Origin: Hordeum vulgare subsp. vulgare
Taxonomy: Eukaryota > Streptophyta > Magnoliopsida > Poales > Poaceae
Assembly: GCF_904849725.1 (NCBI RefSeq)
Contig: NC_058521.1
Coordinates: forward strand, 429,492,676 to 429,556,675
DNA length: 64,000 bases
Reading direction: 5' to 3'
Shown in pieces: positions 33,401-44,842 of this stretch (positions within the stretch are counted from its first letter, which is position 1; each line of letters opens with the position of its first letter). The position numbers were made by a program, and so were the translations under genes. The notes under the pieces are model-generated. The model saw only the letters and a list, made by a program, of their open reading frames with translations. It was not told the origin of the DNA and made no database searches.

Positions 33401-34652
33401 AGATTAAAGCTGGTCCGGCAAGGCCCAACATTGGTACTACATTTGCCCAACATAATAAATTTTTTAATACTGAAAGCATAGGGCGTCATGAACCCGAGGA
33501 GTAATTTCACATAATACAGGGGGGCCAGTGCTGTTGGTGTTGGTCCAAAACTAGAGCCGTTTGCGGGGCCAACCCGGGACAACTCGGGAGATTTCTATCA
33601 GGACGCCGTACGCTGGGCTTATCCGTCGTGTCCTGAGAACGAGATACGCGGCTCCTATCGGGATCGTCGACACGCCGGACGGCCTTGTTGGATTAGTTTT
33701 ACCTTTGACGAGATATCTTGTGCATCGGGATTCCGGTGATGCTTTGGGTAATCTCAGAGTTGAGGTTTTTCACTAGGGAATCCGACGAGATCGCGAGCTT
33801 CGTGATTGAGGATTTCTATGCGGCTTGTGGTAATTTGTGATGGACTAGTTGGAGCACACCTGCAGGGTTAAATCTTTCGGAAAGCCGTGCCCGCGGTTAT
33901 GTGGCAACGTGGATACTTTGTTTAACACTGGTTCTAGATAACTTGAAGTTTACTTAATTAAAATATGCAACTGTGTGCGTAACCGTGACTATCTCTTTTG
34001 TGAGTTCATTCTCCCATCTAGGACACGGTGGGGTTATGTCTGACGTAGGTAGGTGTTCAGGATCATTCATTTGATCATCAGTAGTTCACGTCCGTTATGC
34101 GTAGATCTTCCCCCTCTTATTTCTTGTACTCGTAAGTTTAGCCACGAAATATATGCTTAGCCGCTGCTGCAACCTCACCACTTAACCTTACCTCACCCAT
34201 TAAGCTTTGCTAGTCTCGATACCTTTGGAAATGAGATTGCTGAGTCCCCTGTGGCTCACAGATTACAACAACACCAGTTGCAGGTACAGGTAAAGGTTAC
34301 TTGACGCGAGCGTGTTGATTGTTCATTTGGAGTTGCTTCTTCTTCTTCTTCATCAATCTAGGATGGGTTCGAGGCCGGCAGCCTGGGATAGCAAGGATGG
34401 ATGTCGTTCTTCTTTTGTCGTTTGTTTTCGTCCGTAGTCGGTCCCTGCTCTTAATCTTGATGAATATGTAATGTACTGCTGTGACTCTGATGTAGCTTGT
34501 GGTGAGTGTAAGCCAATTCTATATATATATATATTCTTTTCAGTACATGTACTTGTAACGATATCTATTCTTGCGACATGACGAGATGCGCTTCTACCGC
34601 TGACGAGGCCTTCGTGCCAAATTGAGGATAGGGTCGCATCTTGGGCGTGACA
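30493..34652 (+). repeat. LARD 3' LTR
   Basis: 4,160 bp, the same sequence as 23075-27346 with scattered substitutions, a deletion near 33,268 and a shorter (AT)n at 34,520. The tRNA-like modules recur at 32,050-32,450. Here module 3 has the better A box, TAGCTCAGTGG, and module 2 has lost one G. Confidence 0.93.
32050..32450 (+). repeat. Three tRNA-like modules (3' LTR copy)
   Basis: The same three modules as in the 5' LTR. The A boxes lie near 32059, 32219 and 32380 and the B boxes near 32099, 32257 and 32413. Their conservation in both LTRs shows they were part of the LTR before this insertion. Confidence 0.7.
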
Positions 34653-34657
34653 GGATA

Positions 34658-35256
34658 TGTATCTCCCCAACAAGCAAATCATACTTCATCTTGATACGAG
34701 GAATAGGGCATTCAAAGCTCCTAATAAGAATCGATGAAGTCTTTTCGATAGCATTGATGCAATGTATTGGATATCGTTTCTTCGGAAAGTGCACTGTGTG
34801 CTCATTACCGTTGACATGGAAAGTGACATTGCCTTTGTTGCAATCTATAACAGCCCCTGCCGTGATCAAAAAAGGTCTTCCGAGGATGATAGCCATGGCA
34901 TCGTCCTTGGGAATATCCAAGATAACAAAGTCTGTTAAGATAGTAGTACTAGCAACCACAACAAGCACATCCTCTCAAATGCCGATAGGGAAAGCAGTTG
35001 ATTTGTTGGCCATTTGCAGAGAAATTTCAGTGGGTGTCAACTTATCCAACTCAAGTCTACGATAAAGAGAGAGTGGCATAACACTAACACCGGCTCCAAG
35101 GTCACATAAGGCAGTTTTTACGTAGTTTCCTTTAATGGAGCAAGGTATAGTGGGCACTTCGGGATCACCAGGTTCCTTAGGAGTTCCACCTTTGAAAGTG
35201 TAGTTGGCAAGCATGGTGGAGATTTCAAGATCTGGTATCTTCCGTTTATTAGTCAC
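34658..35256 (-). pseudogene. Sabrina-like protease
   Basis: Minus-strand frames 35256-34975 and 34968-34658 carry an Athila-type aspartic protease. The active-site motif is CDLGAGVSVMPLSLY, where DLGAG replaces the common DTGA/DSGA, as is usual in this lineage. The ILGRPFLITAGAVID block follows. A stop at about 34972 separates the two frames. The LARD insertion cuts the frame after KYDLLVGEIHI, and on the far side only non-coding sequence continues. The enzyme would cleave the Gag polyprotein. Confidence 0.85.
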
Positions 35257-37636
35257 GATATCTTGAGCATATCAGTTAACCACATCTGCAGAAAGACGGG
35301 TCTTACCATCTCAACGAAGCGCTCAAAATCCTCATCATCCTTTTTCTTGGATGGCTTAGGAGGAAAGGGTGTAGGTCTCTGAACCCATGGATCTCTTTCT
35401 TTACCATGCTTCCTAGCAATGAAGTCACTCTTATCGTATCTCTTAGGTTGTGGATTATCAGGATTAACCGTAGGTTCAATCTCCACATCCTCATCATTGC
35501 TAGGTTGAGCAATATTATGAACATCACTGTCCATATTGTCACCAGGTTCATGTTCATCACCTGATTGTGTTTCTGCATCAGACGTAGAAATATCATTAGG
35601 TTCTTCAGGTGTGACAGTATTTGGTGAACTGGCGTGTAGGTTCCTATCATCCTTCTTCTTCTCCTTAGGATGACTAGGTGCATCAGCATTGATTCCTTGA
35701 GAATTTTGATCAATTCTCTTAGGATGACCTTCAGGATACAATGGTTCCTGAGTCATTTTGCCTCCTCTACTAATGAATCTGATAGAGTTGTCATTTAGTT
35801 CATTGAGCAAGTCATTCTGAGCTTTAAGTACTTGTTCTACCTGAGTAGTAATCATAGAGGCATGTTTACTCAGAAGCTTCACAGCATTGACATTTCTGTC
35901 TACACAAGCACTTAGATGGCTAAGCATACGAGCACTTTGTTCCAAATGTCTGCTAACATAGTCATTGAAACTCTGTTGTTTGGCAACAAAGTTGTCAAAT
36001 TCATCAAAGCATAGGCTAGCGGGTTCATCAAAAGGAATATCACTCTCATCAAACCTACGCAGAGAATTCACTTCTACTACCTGTATCGGGTTATCGAGAC
36101 CATGGATCTCTTCGATAGGTGGTAGATTTTTGACATCTTCAGATCTAATGCCTTTCTCTTGCATAGATTTCTTGTCTTCTTGCATATCTTCGGGACTGAG
36201 GAATAGAATACCTCTTTTCTTAGGAGTTGGCTTAGGAGGTGGTTCGGGAATAGTCCAAGCATTATCGTTGATCAAGAGGTTATTCAGTAGGGTCTCAACT
36301 TGTTCTACAGTTCATTCCCTAAAAACAAAACCGGCACAACTATCTAGGTGGTCTCTAGAGGCATCGGTAAGTCCGTTATAGAGGATATCAAGTATCTCGT
36401 TCTTCTTAAGAGGGTGATCAGGCAAAGCATTTTGTAGCTGGACGAGCCTCCCCCAAGCTTGTGGAAGACTCTCTTCTTGGAGTTGAGCAAAGTTGTATAT
36501 TTCCTGCAAGGCAGCTTGCTTCTTATGGGCAGGGAAATATTTCTCACAGAAGTAATAGACCATCTCCTAGGGACTATGCACACATCCAGGAGCAAGAGAG
36601 GTGAACCAGGCTTTAGCGGCATCCTTTAGAGAGAAAGGAAACAACTTAAGGATATAGTAGTGGCGGATCTTCTCCTCATTAGTAAAAATGGTTGGCTATT
36701 TCGGATAGTTTGGCAAGATGGGCTATGACCGTCTCAGACTCATAACTGTGAAAAGGATCAGATTCGACTAGAGAGATTATCTCAGGGTCGACAGAGAATT
36801 CATAATCCTTATCGGTGACAAAGATAGGCGAAGTGGCAAACTTCGGGTCATTTTTCATCCTAGCTTCCCGAGATTTTTCCTTCCACTTGAGAAGTAATTT
36901 CTCAGCGTCATAGGCATCCTTACACGCAAGAAAATCCTCAGCTATCTCTCCCTCCATAACGTAACCCTCAGGTATATCAGGCAATTCATATCTAGGAGAG
37001 CTAGATCTAACAGGAGCAAAAGCAGGTTCTATCTCAATAGTATCGGTAGTTTTCAAAAGCATCACGAGCATTGGCAGTAGCTCTAGCAATATGAGCATCA
37101 AGGAACACTCCTAGTGGAACATCAGGCAAAATAGTATCTCTAGCAGTATCAAGCATAGCATCATCAGGCAAAATAGCATCTCTAGCATCATCAGGCAAAG
37201 CAGTATCAAGCATAGCATCTCTAGAAGTATCAAGCATAGCATCATCAGGCATAGTATCAAGCATAGCATCTCTAGCAGTATCAAGCATAGCATCATCAGG
37301 CATAGTGTCAAGCATAGCATCTCTAGAAGTATCAAGCATAGAATCTCTAGCAGTATCAAGCATAGCATCATCAGGCATAGTATCAAGCATAGCATCTCTA
37401 GTAGTATCACAAGCATCATCAAGCACAGGCGACATATCAAGATTTCTAGCAGGAGGTGATGTCGCAAACTTACTCATAACTGAAGGTGAATCAAGTGCAG
37501 AGCTAGATGGCAATTCCTTACCTCCCCTCGTAGTTGAAGGCAAGACTTTGGTCTTCGGATCCTTCAGATTCTTCATAGTGATCAGCAGATATAAATCCCA
37601 AGTGACTCGAAGAATATAGCAATACCTCCCCGGCAA
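35253..37636 (-). pseudogene. Sabrina-like gag, frame-broken
   Basis: Three minus-strand frames (37636-37034, 37101-36679 and about 36655-35253) cover an Athila-type gag. The N-terminus starts near MKNLKDPKTKV, runs into a DAMLDT repeat, then DIPEGYVMEGEIAEDFLACKD. The capsid-like core has AALQEIYNFAQLQEESLPQAW and DHLDSCAGFVF, followed by a 340-residue acidic, coiled-coil-prone tail. A frameshift lies near 37,060 and stops near 36,565 and 36,310. No zinc knuckle is seen. It would form the particle shell. Confidence 0.85.
37120..37420 (-). repeat. Coding minisatellite in gag (DAMLDT repeat)
   Basis: Alternating units of 24 bp (ATAGCATCTCTAGMAGTATCAAGC) and 27 bp (the type with ATCATCAGGCATAG) keep the frame. 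On the minus strand they encode repeats of DAMLDTARD/SRD and DAMLDTMPDD. About ten units are present. Confidence 0.85.
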
Positions 37637-37644
37637 CGGCGCTA
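37625..37644 (-). other. Sabrina-like primer-binding site
   Basis: The plus strand CCTCCCCGGCAACGGCGCTA reads as the 3' end of plant tRNA-Asp with one change (CTA for CCA). The minus strand is therefore the PBS. It lies 9 bp inside the 5' LTR edge (37654). Confidence 0.8.
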
Positions 37645-37653
37645 GAAAAATGC

Positions 37654-39407
37654 TGATTGCAATCTCTAGTGTTAGCTAGACGAATCCTGATGACAACAAA
37701 CCTTCTCCTGCAACGGCATGAGAAGAATGCTGCTAGCACTCCCCGGCAATGAAACTAGAAGAATGTTGTTGATGGCCCACCAGCGCGTGGGTTCGCAGCA
37801 GTTTTCGAGGGTAGAGTATTCGACCCAAATTTGTTGATCGCCTATAGGAGGTGAGAGAATACTCTTGAGTATTAGCATCTGAATTTGTCGGATTCAACCA
37901 CACCTGAACGATTAGTATCTGCAAGCACAGTAGTAACAGCAAAGTAGTATGATAATAACAGTGTCAGAAATGATCTGTTGACGGCAGACTATTCCTAACG
38001 ATTGTATCAATGGCGCCTCCGTTGCCGCATTGACGGAAGTTGTCAGTTCCCGTCAACGTCCGGTGAACCAATAGTGTAGCAGGTAGCAGCAGTGTAACGA
38101 GCAATAGCAGTGGCAAGGAACAACAGTAGTGACAGCAGTGGCAAGTAGCAACAGTAGCAAGCGACAGTAGTAGCAACAGTAGCAACAGTAGGAGCAGAGA
38201 AAGACAAGTAACAGCAGTAGCAACAGTAGCAGCAGCAGTAGAGCAAGACAAGTAACAGCAGTAGCAACAGTAGAATTAGCAGTAGGACAAACTCGTAGGC
38301 AATGGGTCGGTGATTTGTTTGGATGATATTTCATCATGCAACAGCTATAACACGGAGAGATATGTGGCTAGCTCCCGTTCGTCAATGTGATGTATGCATG
38401 TATTCCGTGTGTCGTCATACGTGCTAAGGGAAAAGAACTTGCATGACATCTATTGTCCATCCCTCCCGTGGCAGCGGGGTCCAAAAGGAAACTACGGGAT
38501 ATTAAGGTTCTCCTTTTAATAAAGAACCGGACCAACGCATTAGCACCTGGTGAACACATGAACTCCTCAAACTATGGTCATCACCGAGAGTGGTTCTGGT
38601 TATTTTCACTCCGGGGTTGCCGGATCATAACACATAGTAGGTAACTACAACTTGCAAGATCAGATCTAAAACACACATTTATTGGTGACAACATAATAAT
38701 TTCAGATCTGAAATCATGGCACTCGGGCCCTAGTGACAAGCATTAAGCATGGCAAAGTAGTAGCAACATCAATCTTAGAACATAGTGGATACTAGGGATC
38801 AATCCCCATCAAAACTAACTCAATTACATGATAGATCTCATCCTACTCATCACTGCCCAGCGAGCCTATGAATAGATTACTCACGAACGACGAAGAGCTT
38901 CATGGAATTGGAGAGGGAAGAAGGTTGATGATGACGATGGCGACGATTTCCCCTCTCCGGAGCCCAAGACGGACTCCAGATCTGCCCTCCAGATGAAGAA
39001 CATGTGGTGGCGACGCCTCCGTATCGAAAACGCGATGAAAACTTCTCTTTTTTATTTTTTCTGGGACGAAAGGCAACTTATAGAGCTGGAATTGGGGGCG
39101 GCACAGACATGTGGGCCCCACAAGCCTGCCCACCGCCACCAAGGGGTGGTGGCGGAGCAGGGGCTTGTGGCCCACTGGCCCACCCCCTGAGGAGAACTTG
39201 GCACAAATATTTTTGATATTTTCCAAAACTGCTCCCCGTAAATTTTTCAGGACGTTTGTAGAATTTTGATTTCTGCACAAAAATAACACCAAGGCAATTC
39301 TACTAAAAACAACGTCAGTCCAGGTTAGTTCCAATCAAATCATGCAAATTAGAGTCCAAAACAAGGGCAAAAGAGTTTGGAAAAGTAGATACGATGGAGA
39401 CGTATCA
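37654..39407 (-). repeat. Sabrina-like 5'-side LTR
   Basis: 1,754 bp, the same limits as 17564-19255 (TGATTGCAATCT...GACGTATCA on the plus strand). It retains a segment (about 38,945-39,000) that the other LTR lost, and the triplet-rich block is at 38,085-38,285. Confidence 0.9.
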
Positions 39408-39684
39408 ACTCCCCCAAGCTTAAAACGTTGTTTGTCCTCAAGCAACTCGGTTGACAAACTGAGAGAGAAAGAAAAACTTGACAAACTCTGTTTGGTCTTG
39501 TTGTTGCAACTATGTCTAACTCATAACCAGAATTTCAGCAAGATCACAAGTTAACCACATAAGAAAATGACGCAAAGGTCTCACGGTAAACTAATATCAA
39601 TGGCATAATCAGCTAACGAGCACATAATAATGAGTTTCAAATACCAACACTTCAATCAAAACAAGCATGAAGCAATATGAATAG
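39408..39684 (-). repeat. Displaced copy of the Sabrina 3' internal end
   Basis: Matches 19256-19532 up to the string CAATATGAATAG, after which the BARE integrase starts at once (AAGGTGTACCC). A second copy of the PPT region outside the LTR means the element was once longer (LTR-internal-LTR-internal-LTR) or recombined, and then lost its outer part. Confidence 0.85.
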
Positions 39685-40556
39685 AAGGTGTACCCAACTG
39701 TCTCTTTTGGGTAACCTATGAAGACACACTTTTCAGCTTTGGTTCCAGCTTTTCAGGCTGAAGATTTTTTACGTAAGCATCGCATCCCCAAACTTTAAGA
39801 AACGACAACTTTGGCATCTTGCCATGCCATAGCTCATATGGTGTCGTCTCAACGGATTTTGATGGTGCCCTATTTAAAGTGAATGCAGCTGTCACGAATG
39901 CATAACCCCAAAACGATAATGGCAAATCGGTAAGAGACATCATAGATCGCACCATATCTAACAAAGTACGATTATGACGTTCGGACACACCATTACGCTG
40001 TGGTGTTCCAGGCGGTGTCAACTGTGAAACGATTCCACATTGTCTTAAGTGAGCACCAAACTCGAAACTCAGATATTCACCCCTCGATCAGATCGTAAGA
40101 ACTTGATCTTCTTGTTACGATGATTTTCAACTTCACTCTGAAATTGCTTGAACTTTTGAAACATTTCAGACTTGTGCTTCATCAAGTAGATATATCCATA
40201 CCTACTCAAATCATCACTGAAGGTGAGAAAATAGCGATATCCTCCGTGTGCCTCCACACTCGTTGGACCGCATACATCAGTATCTATGATCTCCAACAAG
40301 TCACTTGCACACTCCATTGTTCCGCAGAACGGAGTCTTAGTCATCTTGCCCATGAGGCATGGTTCGCACGTGTCAAGTGATTCGAAATCAAGTGACTCAA
40401 AAGCCCATCAGCATGGAGTTTCTTCATGCGTTTTACACCAATATGACCTAAGCGGCAGTGCCACAAAAAGGTGGCGCTATCATTGTTAACTCTACATCTT
40501 TTGGTCTCAATGTTATGTATATGTGTGTCATCACAATCAAGATTCAATATGAACAA
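39685..40556 (-). pseudogene. BARE integrase
   Basis: Minus-strand frames contain the GAG-pre-integrase region (HCRLGHIGVKRMKKLH, about 40,470), the integrase core DTDVCGPTSVEAHGGYRYFLTFSDD (given in parts: DTDVCGPTSV, GGYRYFLTF) and TPPGTPQRNGVSERHNRTLL, then KVWGCDAYVK and the GYP..TVGY end. Frameshifts break it at about 40,370 and 40,050. It ends at the junction with the Sabrina-like element. Integrase would insert the cDNA into the genome. Confidence 0.92.
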
Positions 40557-40721
40557 AACCCCTCACATTGGGTGCATGACCATAAAAGATATTACTCATA
40601 AAATAGAACAACCATTATTCTCTTACTTAAATGAGTAACCGTCTCGCAATAAACAAGATCTTGATATACTGTTCATGCTTAATGCGGGCACTAAATAACA
40701 ATTATTTAAGTTCATAACTAA

Positions 40722-41778
40722 TCATGATGGTAACTGAAGTGAGACTGTGCCGACGGCGATTGCATCAACCTTGGAACCATTTCCCACGCGCATCGTCACT
40801 TCATCCTTCGTTGGCCTTCCTTTATTCCACAGTTCCTGCGTCGAGTTGCAAATATGAGCAACAGAACCGGTATCAAATACCCAGGCACTACTACGAGAGT
40901 TGGTTAGGTACACTTCAATAACATGTATATCACATATACCTGGTTTGGCGTTGGCCGCCTTGTTATCCGCCAAATACTTGGGGCAGTTGCACTTCCAGTG
41001 ACCCATCCCTTTGCAATAATAGCACTCAGTTTCTGGCTTAGGTCGAGCCTTCGGTTTCTTCGTCAGATTGGCAACAGTTTTTCCGTTCTTCTTGGAGTTA
41101 CCCTTCTTGCCTTTGTCGTTTCTCTTGAAACCAGTGGTCTTATTCACCATCAACACTTGATGTTCTTTCCGGAGTTCTGACTCTGCGACTTTCAGCATCG
41201 CGAATAACTCGCCGGGTGACTTGTTCATCCCTTGCATGTTATAGTTCAACATGAAGCTCTTGTAGCTAGGTGGCAGTGATTGAAGAATTCTGTCAGTGAT
41301 AGCCTCTTGCGGGAGTTCAATCCCTAGCTCAGCTAGACGGCTTGAGTACCCCGGACATTTTGAGCACATGTTCACTGACAGACGAATTCTCCTCCATCTT
41401 GCAAGCATAGAATTTTACCGGAGGTCTCATACCTCTCGATTCGGGCGTTCTTCTTAAAGATAAACTTCAACTCTGGAACATCTCATATTCTCTATGACGT
41501 TCAAAGCGTCGTTGAAGTCCCGGTTCCAAGCCATACAAGACTGCACATTGAACTACTGAGTAGTCCTCCTTACGTGATTGCTAAGCGTTCAAAACATCTT
41601 GGTCAGACGTAGCGGGTGGTTCATCTCCTAGCGCAGCATCAAGGACATAATTCTTTCTCCCGGCTTGTAGGATGAGCCTAAGATTACGAGCCCAGTCTAC
41701 AAAGTTGCTACCATCATTTTTTAGCTTAGCTTTCTCTAGGAATGTATTGAAATTCAGGGTTTCTACTGCATGAGCCAT
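40722..41778 (-). pseudogene. BARE gag and protease
   Basis: Starts at MAHAVETLNFNTFL (41778). Blocks seen are NFVDWARNLRLIL, then after stops and a frameshift near 41,580-41,400, DRILQSLPPSYKSFMLNYNMQ, the zinc knuckle CYYCKGMGHWKCNCPKYL (CX2CX4HX4C) and the protease motif WVFDTGSVAHICNS. It encodes particle protein and processing enzyme. The spread of stops shows loss of function. Confidence 0.9.
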
Positions 41779-43046
41779 TGATCTACAACATAAAATATTG
41801 CAAAGTGGACTTAGACTATGTTCAAGACAATTAGAGTTTAACTAATCAAATTACTAATAAACTCCCACTCAAATCGACATCCCTCTAGTTACTTGAGTGT
41901 GGCATGATCCAAATTCACTAACTCAAGTCAGATCATCACGTGAGTTGAGCGTATTCAGTGGTAAACATCTCTATGCTAATCATATCAACTATACGATTCA
42001 TGCTTGACCTTTCGGTCTCTTCTGTTCCAAGGCCATGTCTGAACATGCTAGGTTCGTCAAGTTTAACCCGAGTGTTCTGCGTGTGCAACTGTTTTGCACC
42101 TGTTGTATGTGAACGTTGAGTCTATCACACCCGATCATCACGTGGTGTCTCGAAACGACGAACAGTCGCAACGATGCACAGTCGGGGAGAACACAATTTT
42201 ATCTTGAAATTTAGTGAGGGATCACCATATAATGCTACTGTCGTTCTAAGAAAGATAACGTGCATAAAAGTATTAACATCACATGCAATTCATAAGTGAC
42301 ATGATATGGACAAGATCTTTTGCTTCTTGATCTCCATCGCCAAAGCACCGGCATGATCTTCATCATCATCAAAGCGAGATCATGATCTCCATCATCATGA
42401 TCTCCATCATCGTGCCGCCATCGAGGTTGTCATGCTATCTATGCTATTACTACAAAAGCTACAACCTAGCAATATATAGTAAACGCATTTGCAAACACAA
42501 ACGTTAGTTTAAAGACAACCCTATGGCTCCTGCCGGTTGCCGTAACATCGACGTGCAAGTAGATATTAACCATTACAACATGATCATCTCATACATCCAA
42601 TATATCACATCATGTCTTTGGCCATATCACATCACAAGCATACCCTGCAAAAACAAGTTAGACGTCCTCTATTTTGTTGTTGCATGTTTTACGTGGCTGC
42701 TATGGGTATCTAGTATGATCGCATCTTACTTACGCAAAAACCACAACGGAGATGTGCAAATTGCTATTTAACCTCTCTCCAAGGACCGCCTCGGTCAAAT
42801 CCAATTCAACTGAAGTTGAAGAAACTAACACCTGCTAGTCATCTTGATGCAACGAGTTGCATGTTGGTCGATGAAACCGGTCTCTCATAAGCGTACGAGT
42901 AATTTTGGTGCGGGCCGCTTCAATCCAACAATACCGCCAAATCGAGAAAAGACTAAGGAGGGAAGCAAATCAAACATCAATGCCCACAAAAACTTTTGTG
43001 TTCTACTCGAGATTACATCTACGCATGAACCTAGCTCTGATACAAC
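41779..43046 (-). other. BARE leader and primer-binding site
   Basis: Untranslated leader with a CATCATC-rich stretch (42,350-42,420). The PBS at about 43,031-43,046 reads TTGTATCAGAGC on the minus strand, one base off the iMet complement. No gene is present. Confidence 0.8.
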
Positions 43047-44837
43047 TATTGGGGAATGTTGCATGGGAAACAAAATATTTCCTACGCACACGAAGACCTA
43101 TCATGGTGATGTTCATCTACGAGAGGGAGATCGGATCCACATACCCTTGTAGATAGCTAAGCAGGAAGCGTTAAGAAACGCGGTTGATGTAGTGGAATAG
43201 CTTTGTGATTCAAATCACCGTCGTCCCACTTTCCGTTCCGATCTAGCGCCGAACGGACGACACTTCCGAGTTCAGCACACGTACAGCTCGATGACGATCT
43301 CCGCCTTCTTGATCCAGCAAGAGAGACGGGGAAGTTGATGAGTTCTCCGGCAGCGTGACGGCGTGCCGGTGATGGTGATGATCTATTCCTGCAGGGCTCT
43401 GCCCAAGCTCCGCAGAAAACCGATCTAGAGGAAGAACTACGAAGTAGAGGTTTGAGTTGCACGTGGCAAAGTTGTGTCTCAAAAACCCTAAAACCTCTAG
43501 TATATATAGGAGGAGGGGAGGGGCTAGCCTTGGGGCTCAAGGGAGCCCCAAGGGCGCCGGCCGAGGGAGGAGGAGGAGGACTCCAATTCCAATTCGGTTT
43601 GGAGGAGGAGGAGTCCCCTCCTTCCATCCCACCTCCCTCTTTTTTCCTTTGGTTTTCTTTTCCTAGCCGACATAGCCCACTTGGGCTGGCCTCAACAGCC
43701 CACTAAGGGCTGGTGCTCCATCCTTGCGCTATTAGGCTCATTCCCAGGTGGGTGGGCCCCTCCCGGTGAAAACCCGGAACCCATTCGTCACTCCCGGTAC
43801 AGTGCCGGTAATGCCCGAAATCTTTCTTCAGAGAAAAATGAAACCATCCTATATATCAATCTTTGTTTCCGGACCATTTCAAAAGCCCTCGTGACGTCCG
43901 TGATCTCATCCGGGACTCCGAACAACCTTCGGACACCAACACCTATAACTCAACTATACCGAAACATCACCGAACCTTAAGTGTGTAGACCCTACGGGTT
44001 CGAGAACTATGCAGACATGACCTGAGACACTCCCCGGTCAATATCCAACAGCGGGATGTGGATGTCCATATTGGATCCTACATATTATACGAAGATCTTA
44101 TCGGTTGAACCTCTGTGCCAAGGATTCATATAATCCCGTATACCATTCCCTTTGTCCTTCGGTATGTTACTTGCCCGAGAATTGATCGTCGGTATCGCTA
44201 TACCTATTTCAATCTCGTTACCGGCAAGTCTCTTTACTCGTTCTGTAATACAAGATCCCCTGACTAACACTTGTGTCACATTACTTGCAAGGCTTATATG
44301 TGATGTTGTATTACCGAGTGGGCCCCGAGATACCTCTCCATCACACGGAGTGACAAATCCCAGTCTTGATCCATGCTAACTCAACGGACACCTTCGGAGA
44401 TACCTGTAGAGCACCTTTATAGTCACCCAGTAACATTGTGACGTTTGATACACACAAGGTATGCCTCCGGTGCCAGTGAGTTACATGATCTCATGGTCAT
44501 AGGAATGTATACTTGACACGCAGAAAACTATAGCAACAAAATGACACAATCACATGCTACGTTCATAGTTTGGGTCTTGTCCATCACATCATTCTCCTAA
44601 TGATGTGATTGAGGCATCAAGTGACAATACTTGCATATGGTCAGAAAACCTTAACCATCCTTGATCAACTGGCTAGTCAACTAGAGGCTTAATAGGGACA
44701 TTGTTTTGTCTATATATCCACACATGCATTTATGTTTTCATTCAATACAATTATAGCATGGATAATAAACGATTATCTTGAAATAGGAAATATAATAATA
44801 AATATTTTGTCATTGCCTCTAGGGCATATTTCCAACA
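43047..44837 (-). repeat. BARE 5' LTR
   Basis: 1,791 bp. The inner edge is mutated (plus strand TATTGGGG instead of TGTTGGGG). The outer edge CCAACA is followed by the GGCAC duplication. Confidence 0.93.
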
Positions 44838-44842
44838 GGCAC

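Larger units (their letters stand above)
23075..34652 (+). mobile_element. LARD (large retrotransposon derivative), Sukkula-like
   Basis: 11,578 bp flanked by GGATA (23070-23074 and 34653-34657). The LTRs are very long: 4,272 bp (23075-27346) and 4,160 bp (30493-34652), both reading TGTGACAGCCCG...GCGTGACA. An iMet-type PBS TGGTATCAGAGC follows the left LTR. The 3.1-kb interior has no gag or pol. Long LTRs plus a 3-kb non-coding core are the definition of LARDs described in barley. Such elements must be mobilised by proteins of other elements. It inserted into the Sabrina-like element right after the protease. Confidence 0.93.
17564..39684 (-). mobile_element. Sabrina-like (Athila-lineage Gypsy) element, rearranged at its 5' edge
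   Basis: Two LTRs (17564-19255 and 37654-39407) read TGATACGTCTCC...GCAATCA on the minus strand. Between them are a tRNA-Asp-type PBS, gag, protease, the LARD insertion, a 3' ORF, a long untranslated stretch and a PPT (plus strand ACTCCCCCAAGCTT). Beyond the 5' LTR, instead of BARE, there are 277 bp (39408-39684) identical in kind to the element's own 3' internal end (19256-19532). The true 5' LTR and its duplication are therefore gone. No RT or integrase is visible, so it was non-autonomous. Confidence 0.88.
14034..44837 (-). mobile_element. BARE/Angela/WIS-type Copia retrotransposon, pseudogenised
   Basis: It is flanked by GGCAC (14029-14033 and 44838-44842). LTRs of 1,792 bp (14034-15825) and 1,791 bp (43047-44837) carry the family start TGTTGGAAATATGCCCTAGA (minus strand) and the end TTCCCCAACA, with the 5' copy mutated to CCAATA. 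On the minus strand the order is 5' LTR, PBS, leader, gag-protease, integrase, then the Sabrina-like insertion, RT, RNase H, PPT and 3' LTR. That is the Copia gene order. Stops and frameshifts in gag and pol make it inactive. Confidence 0.95.

Noticed and set aside
37120..37420. CRISPR-like array
   Set aside because: Repeats are contiguous coding units without unique spacers, and the genome is a plant.
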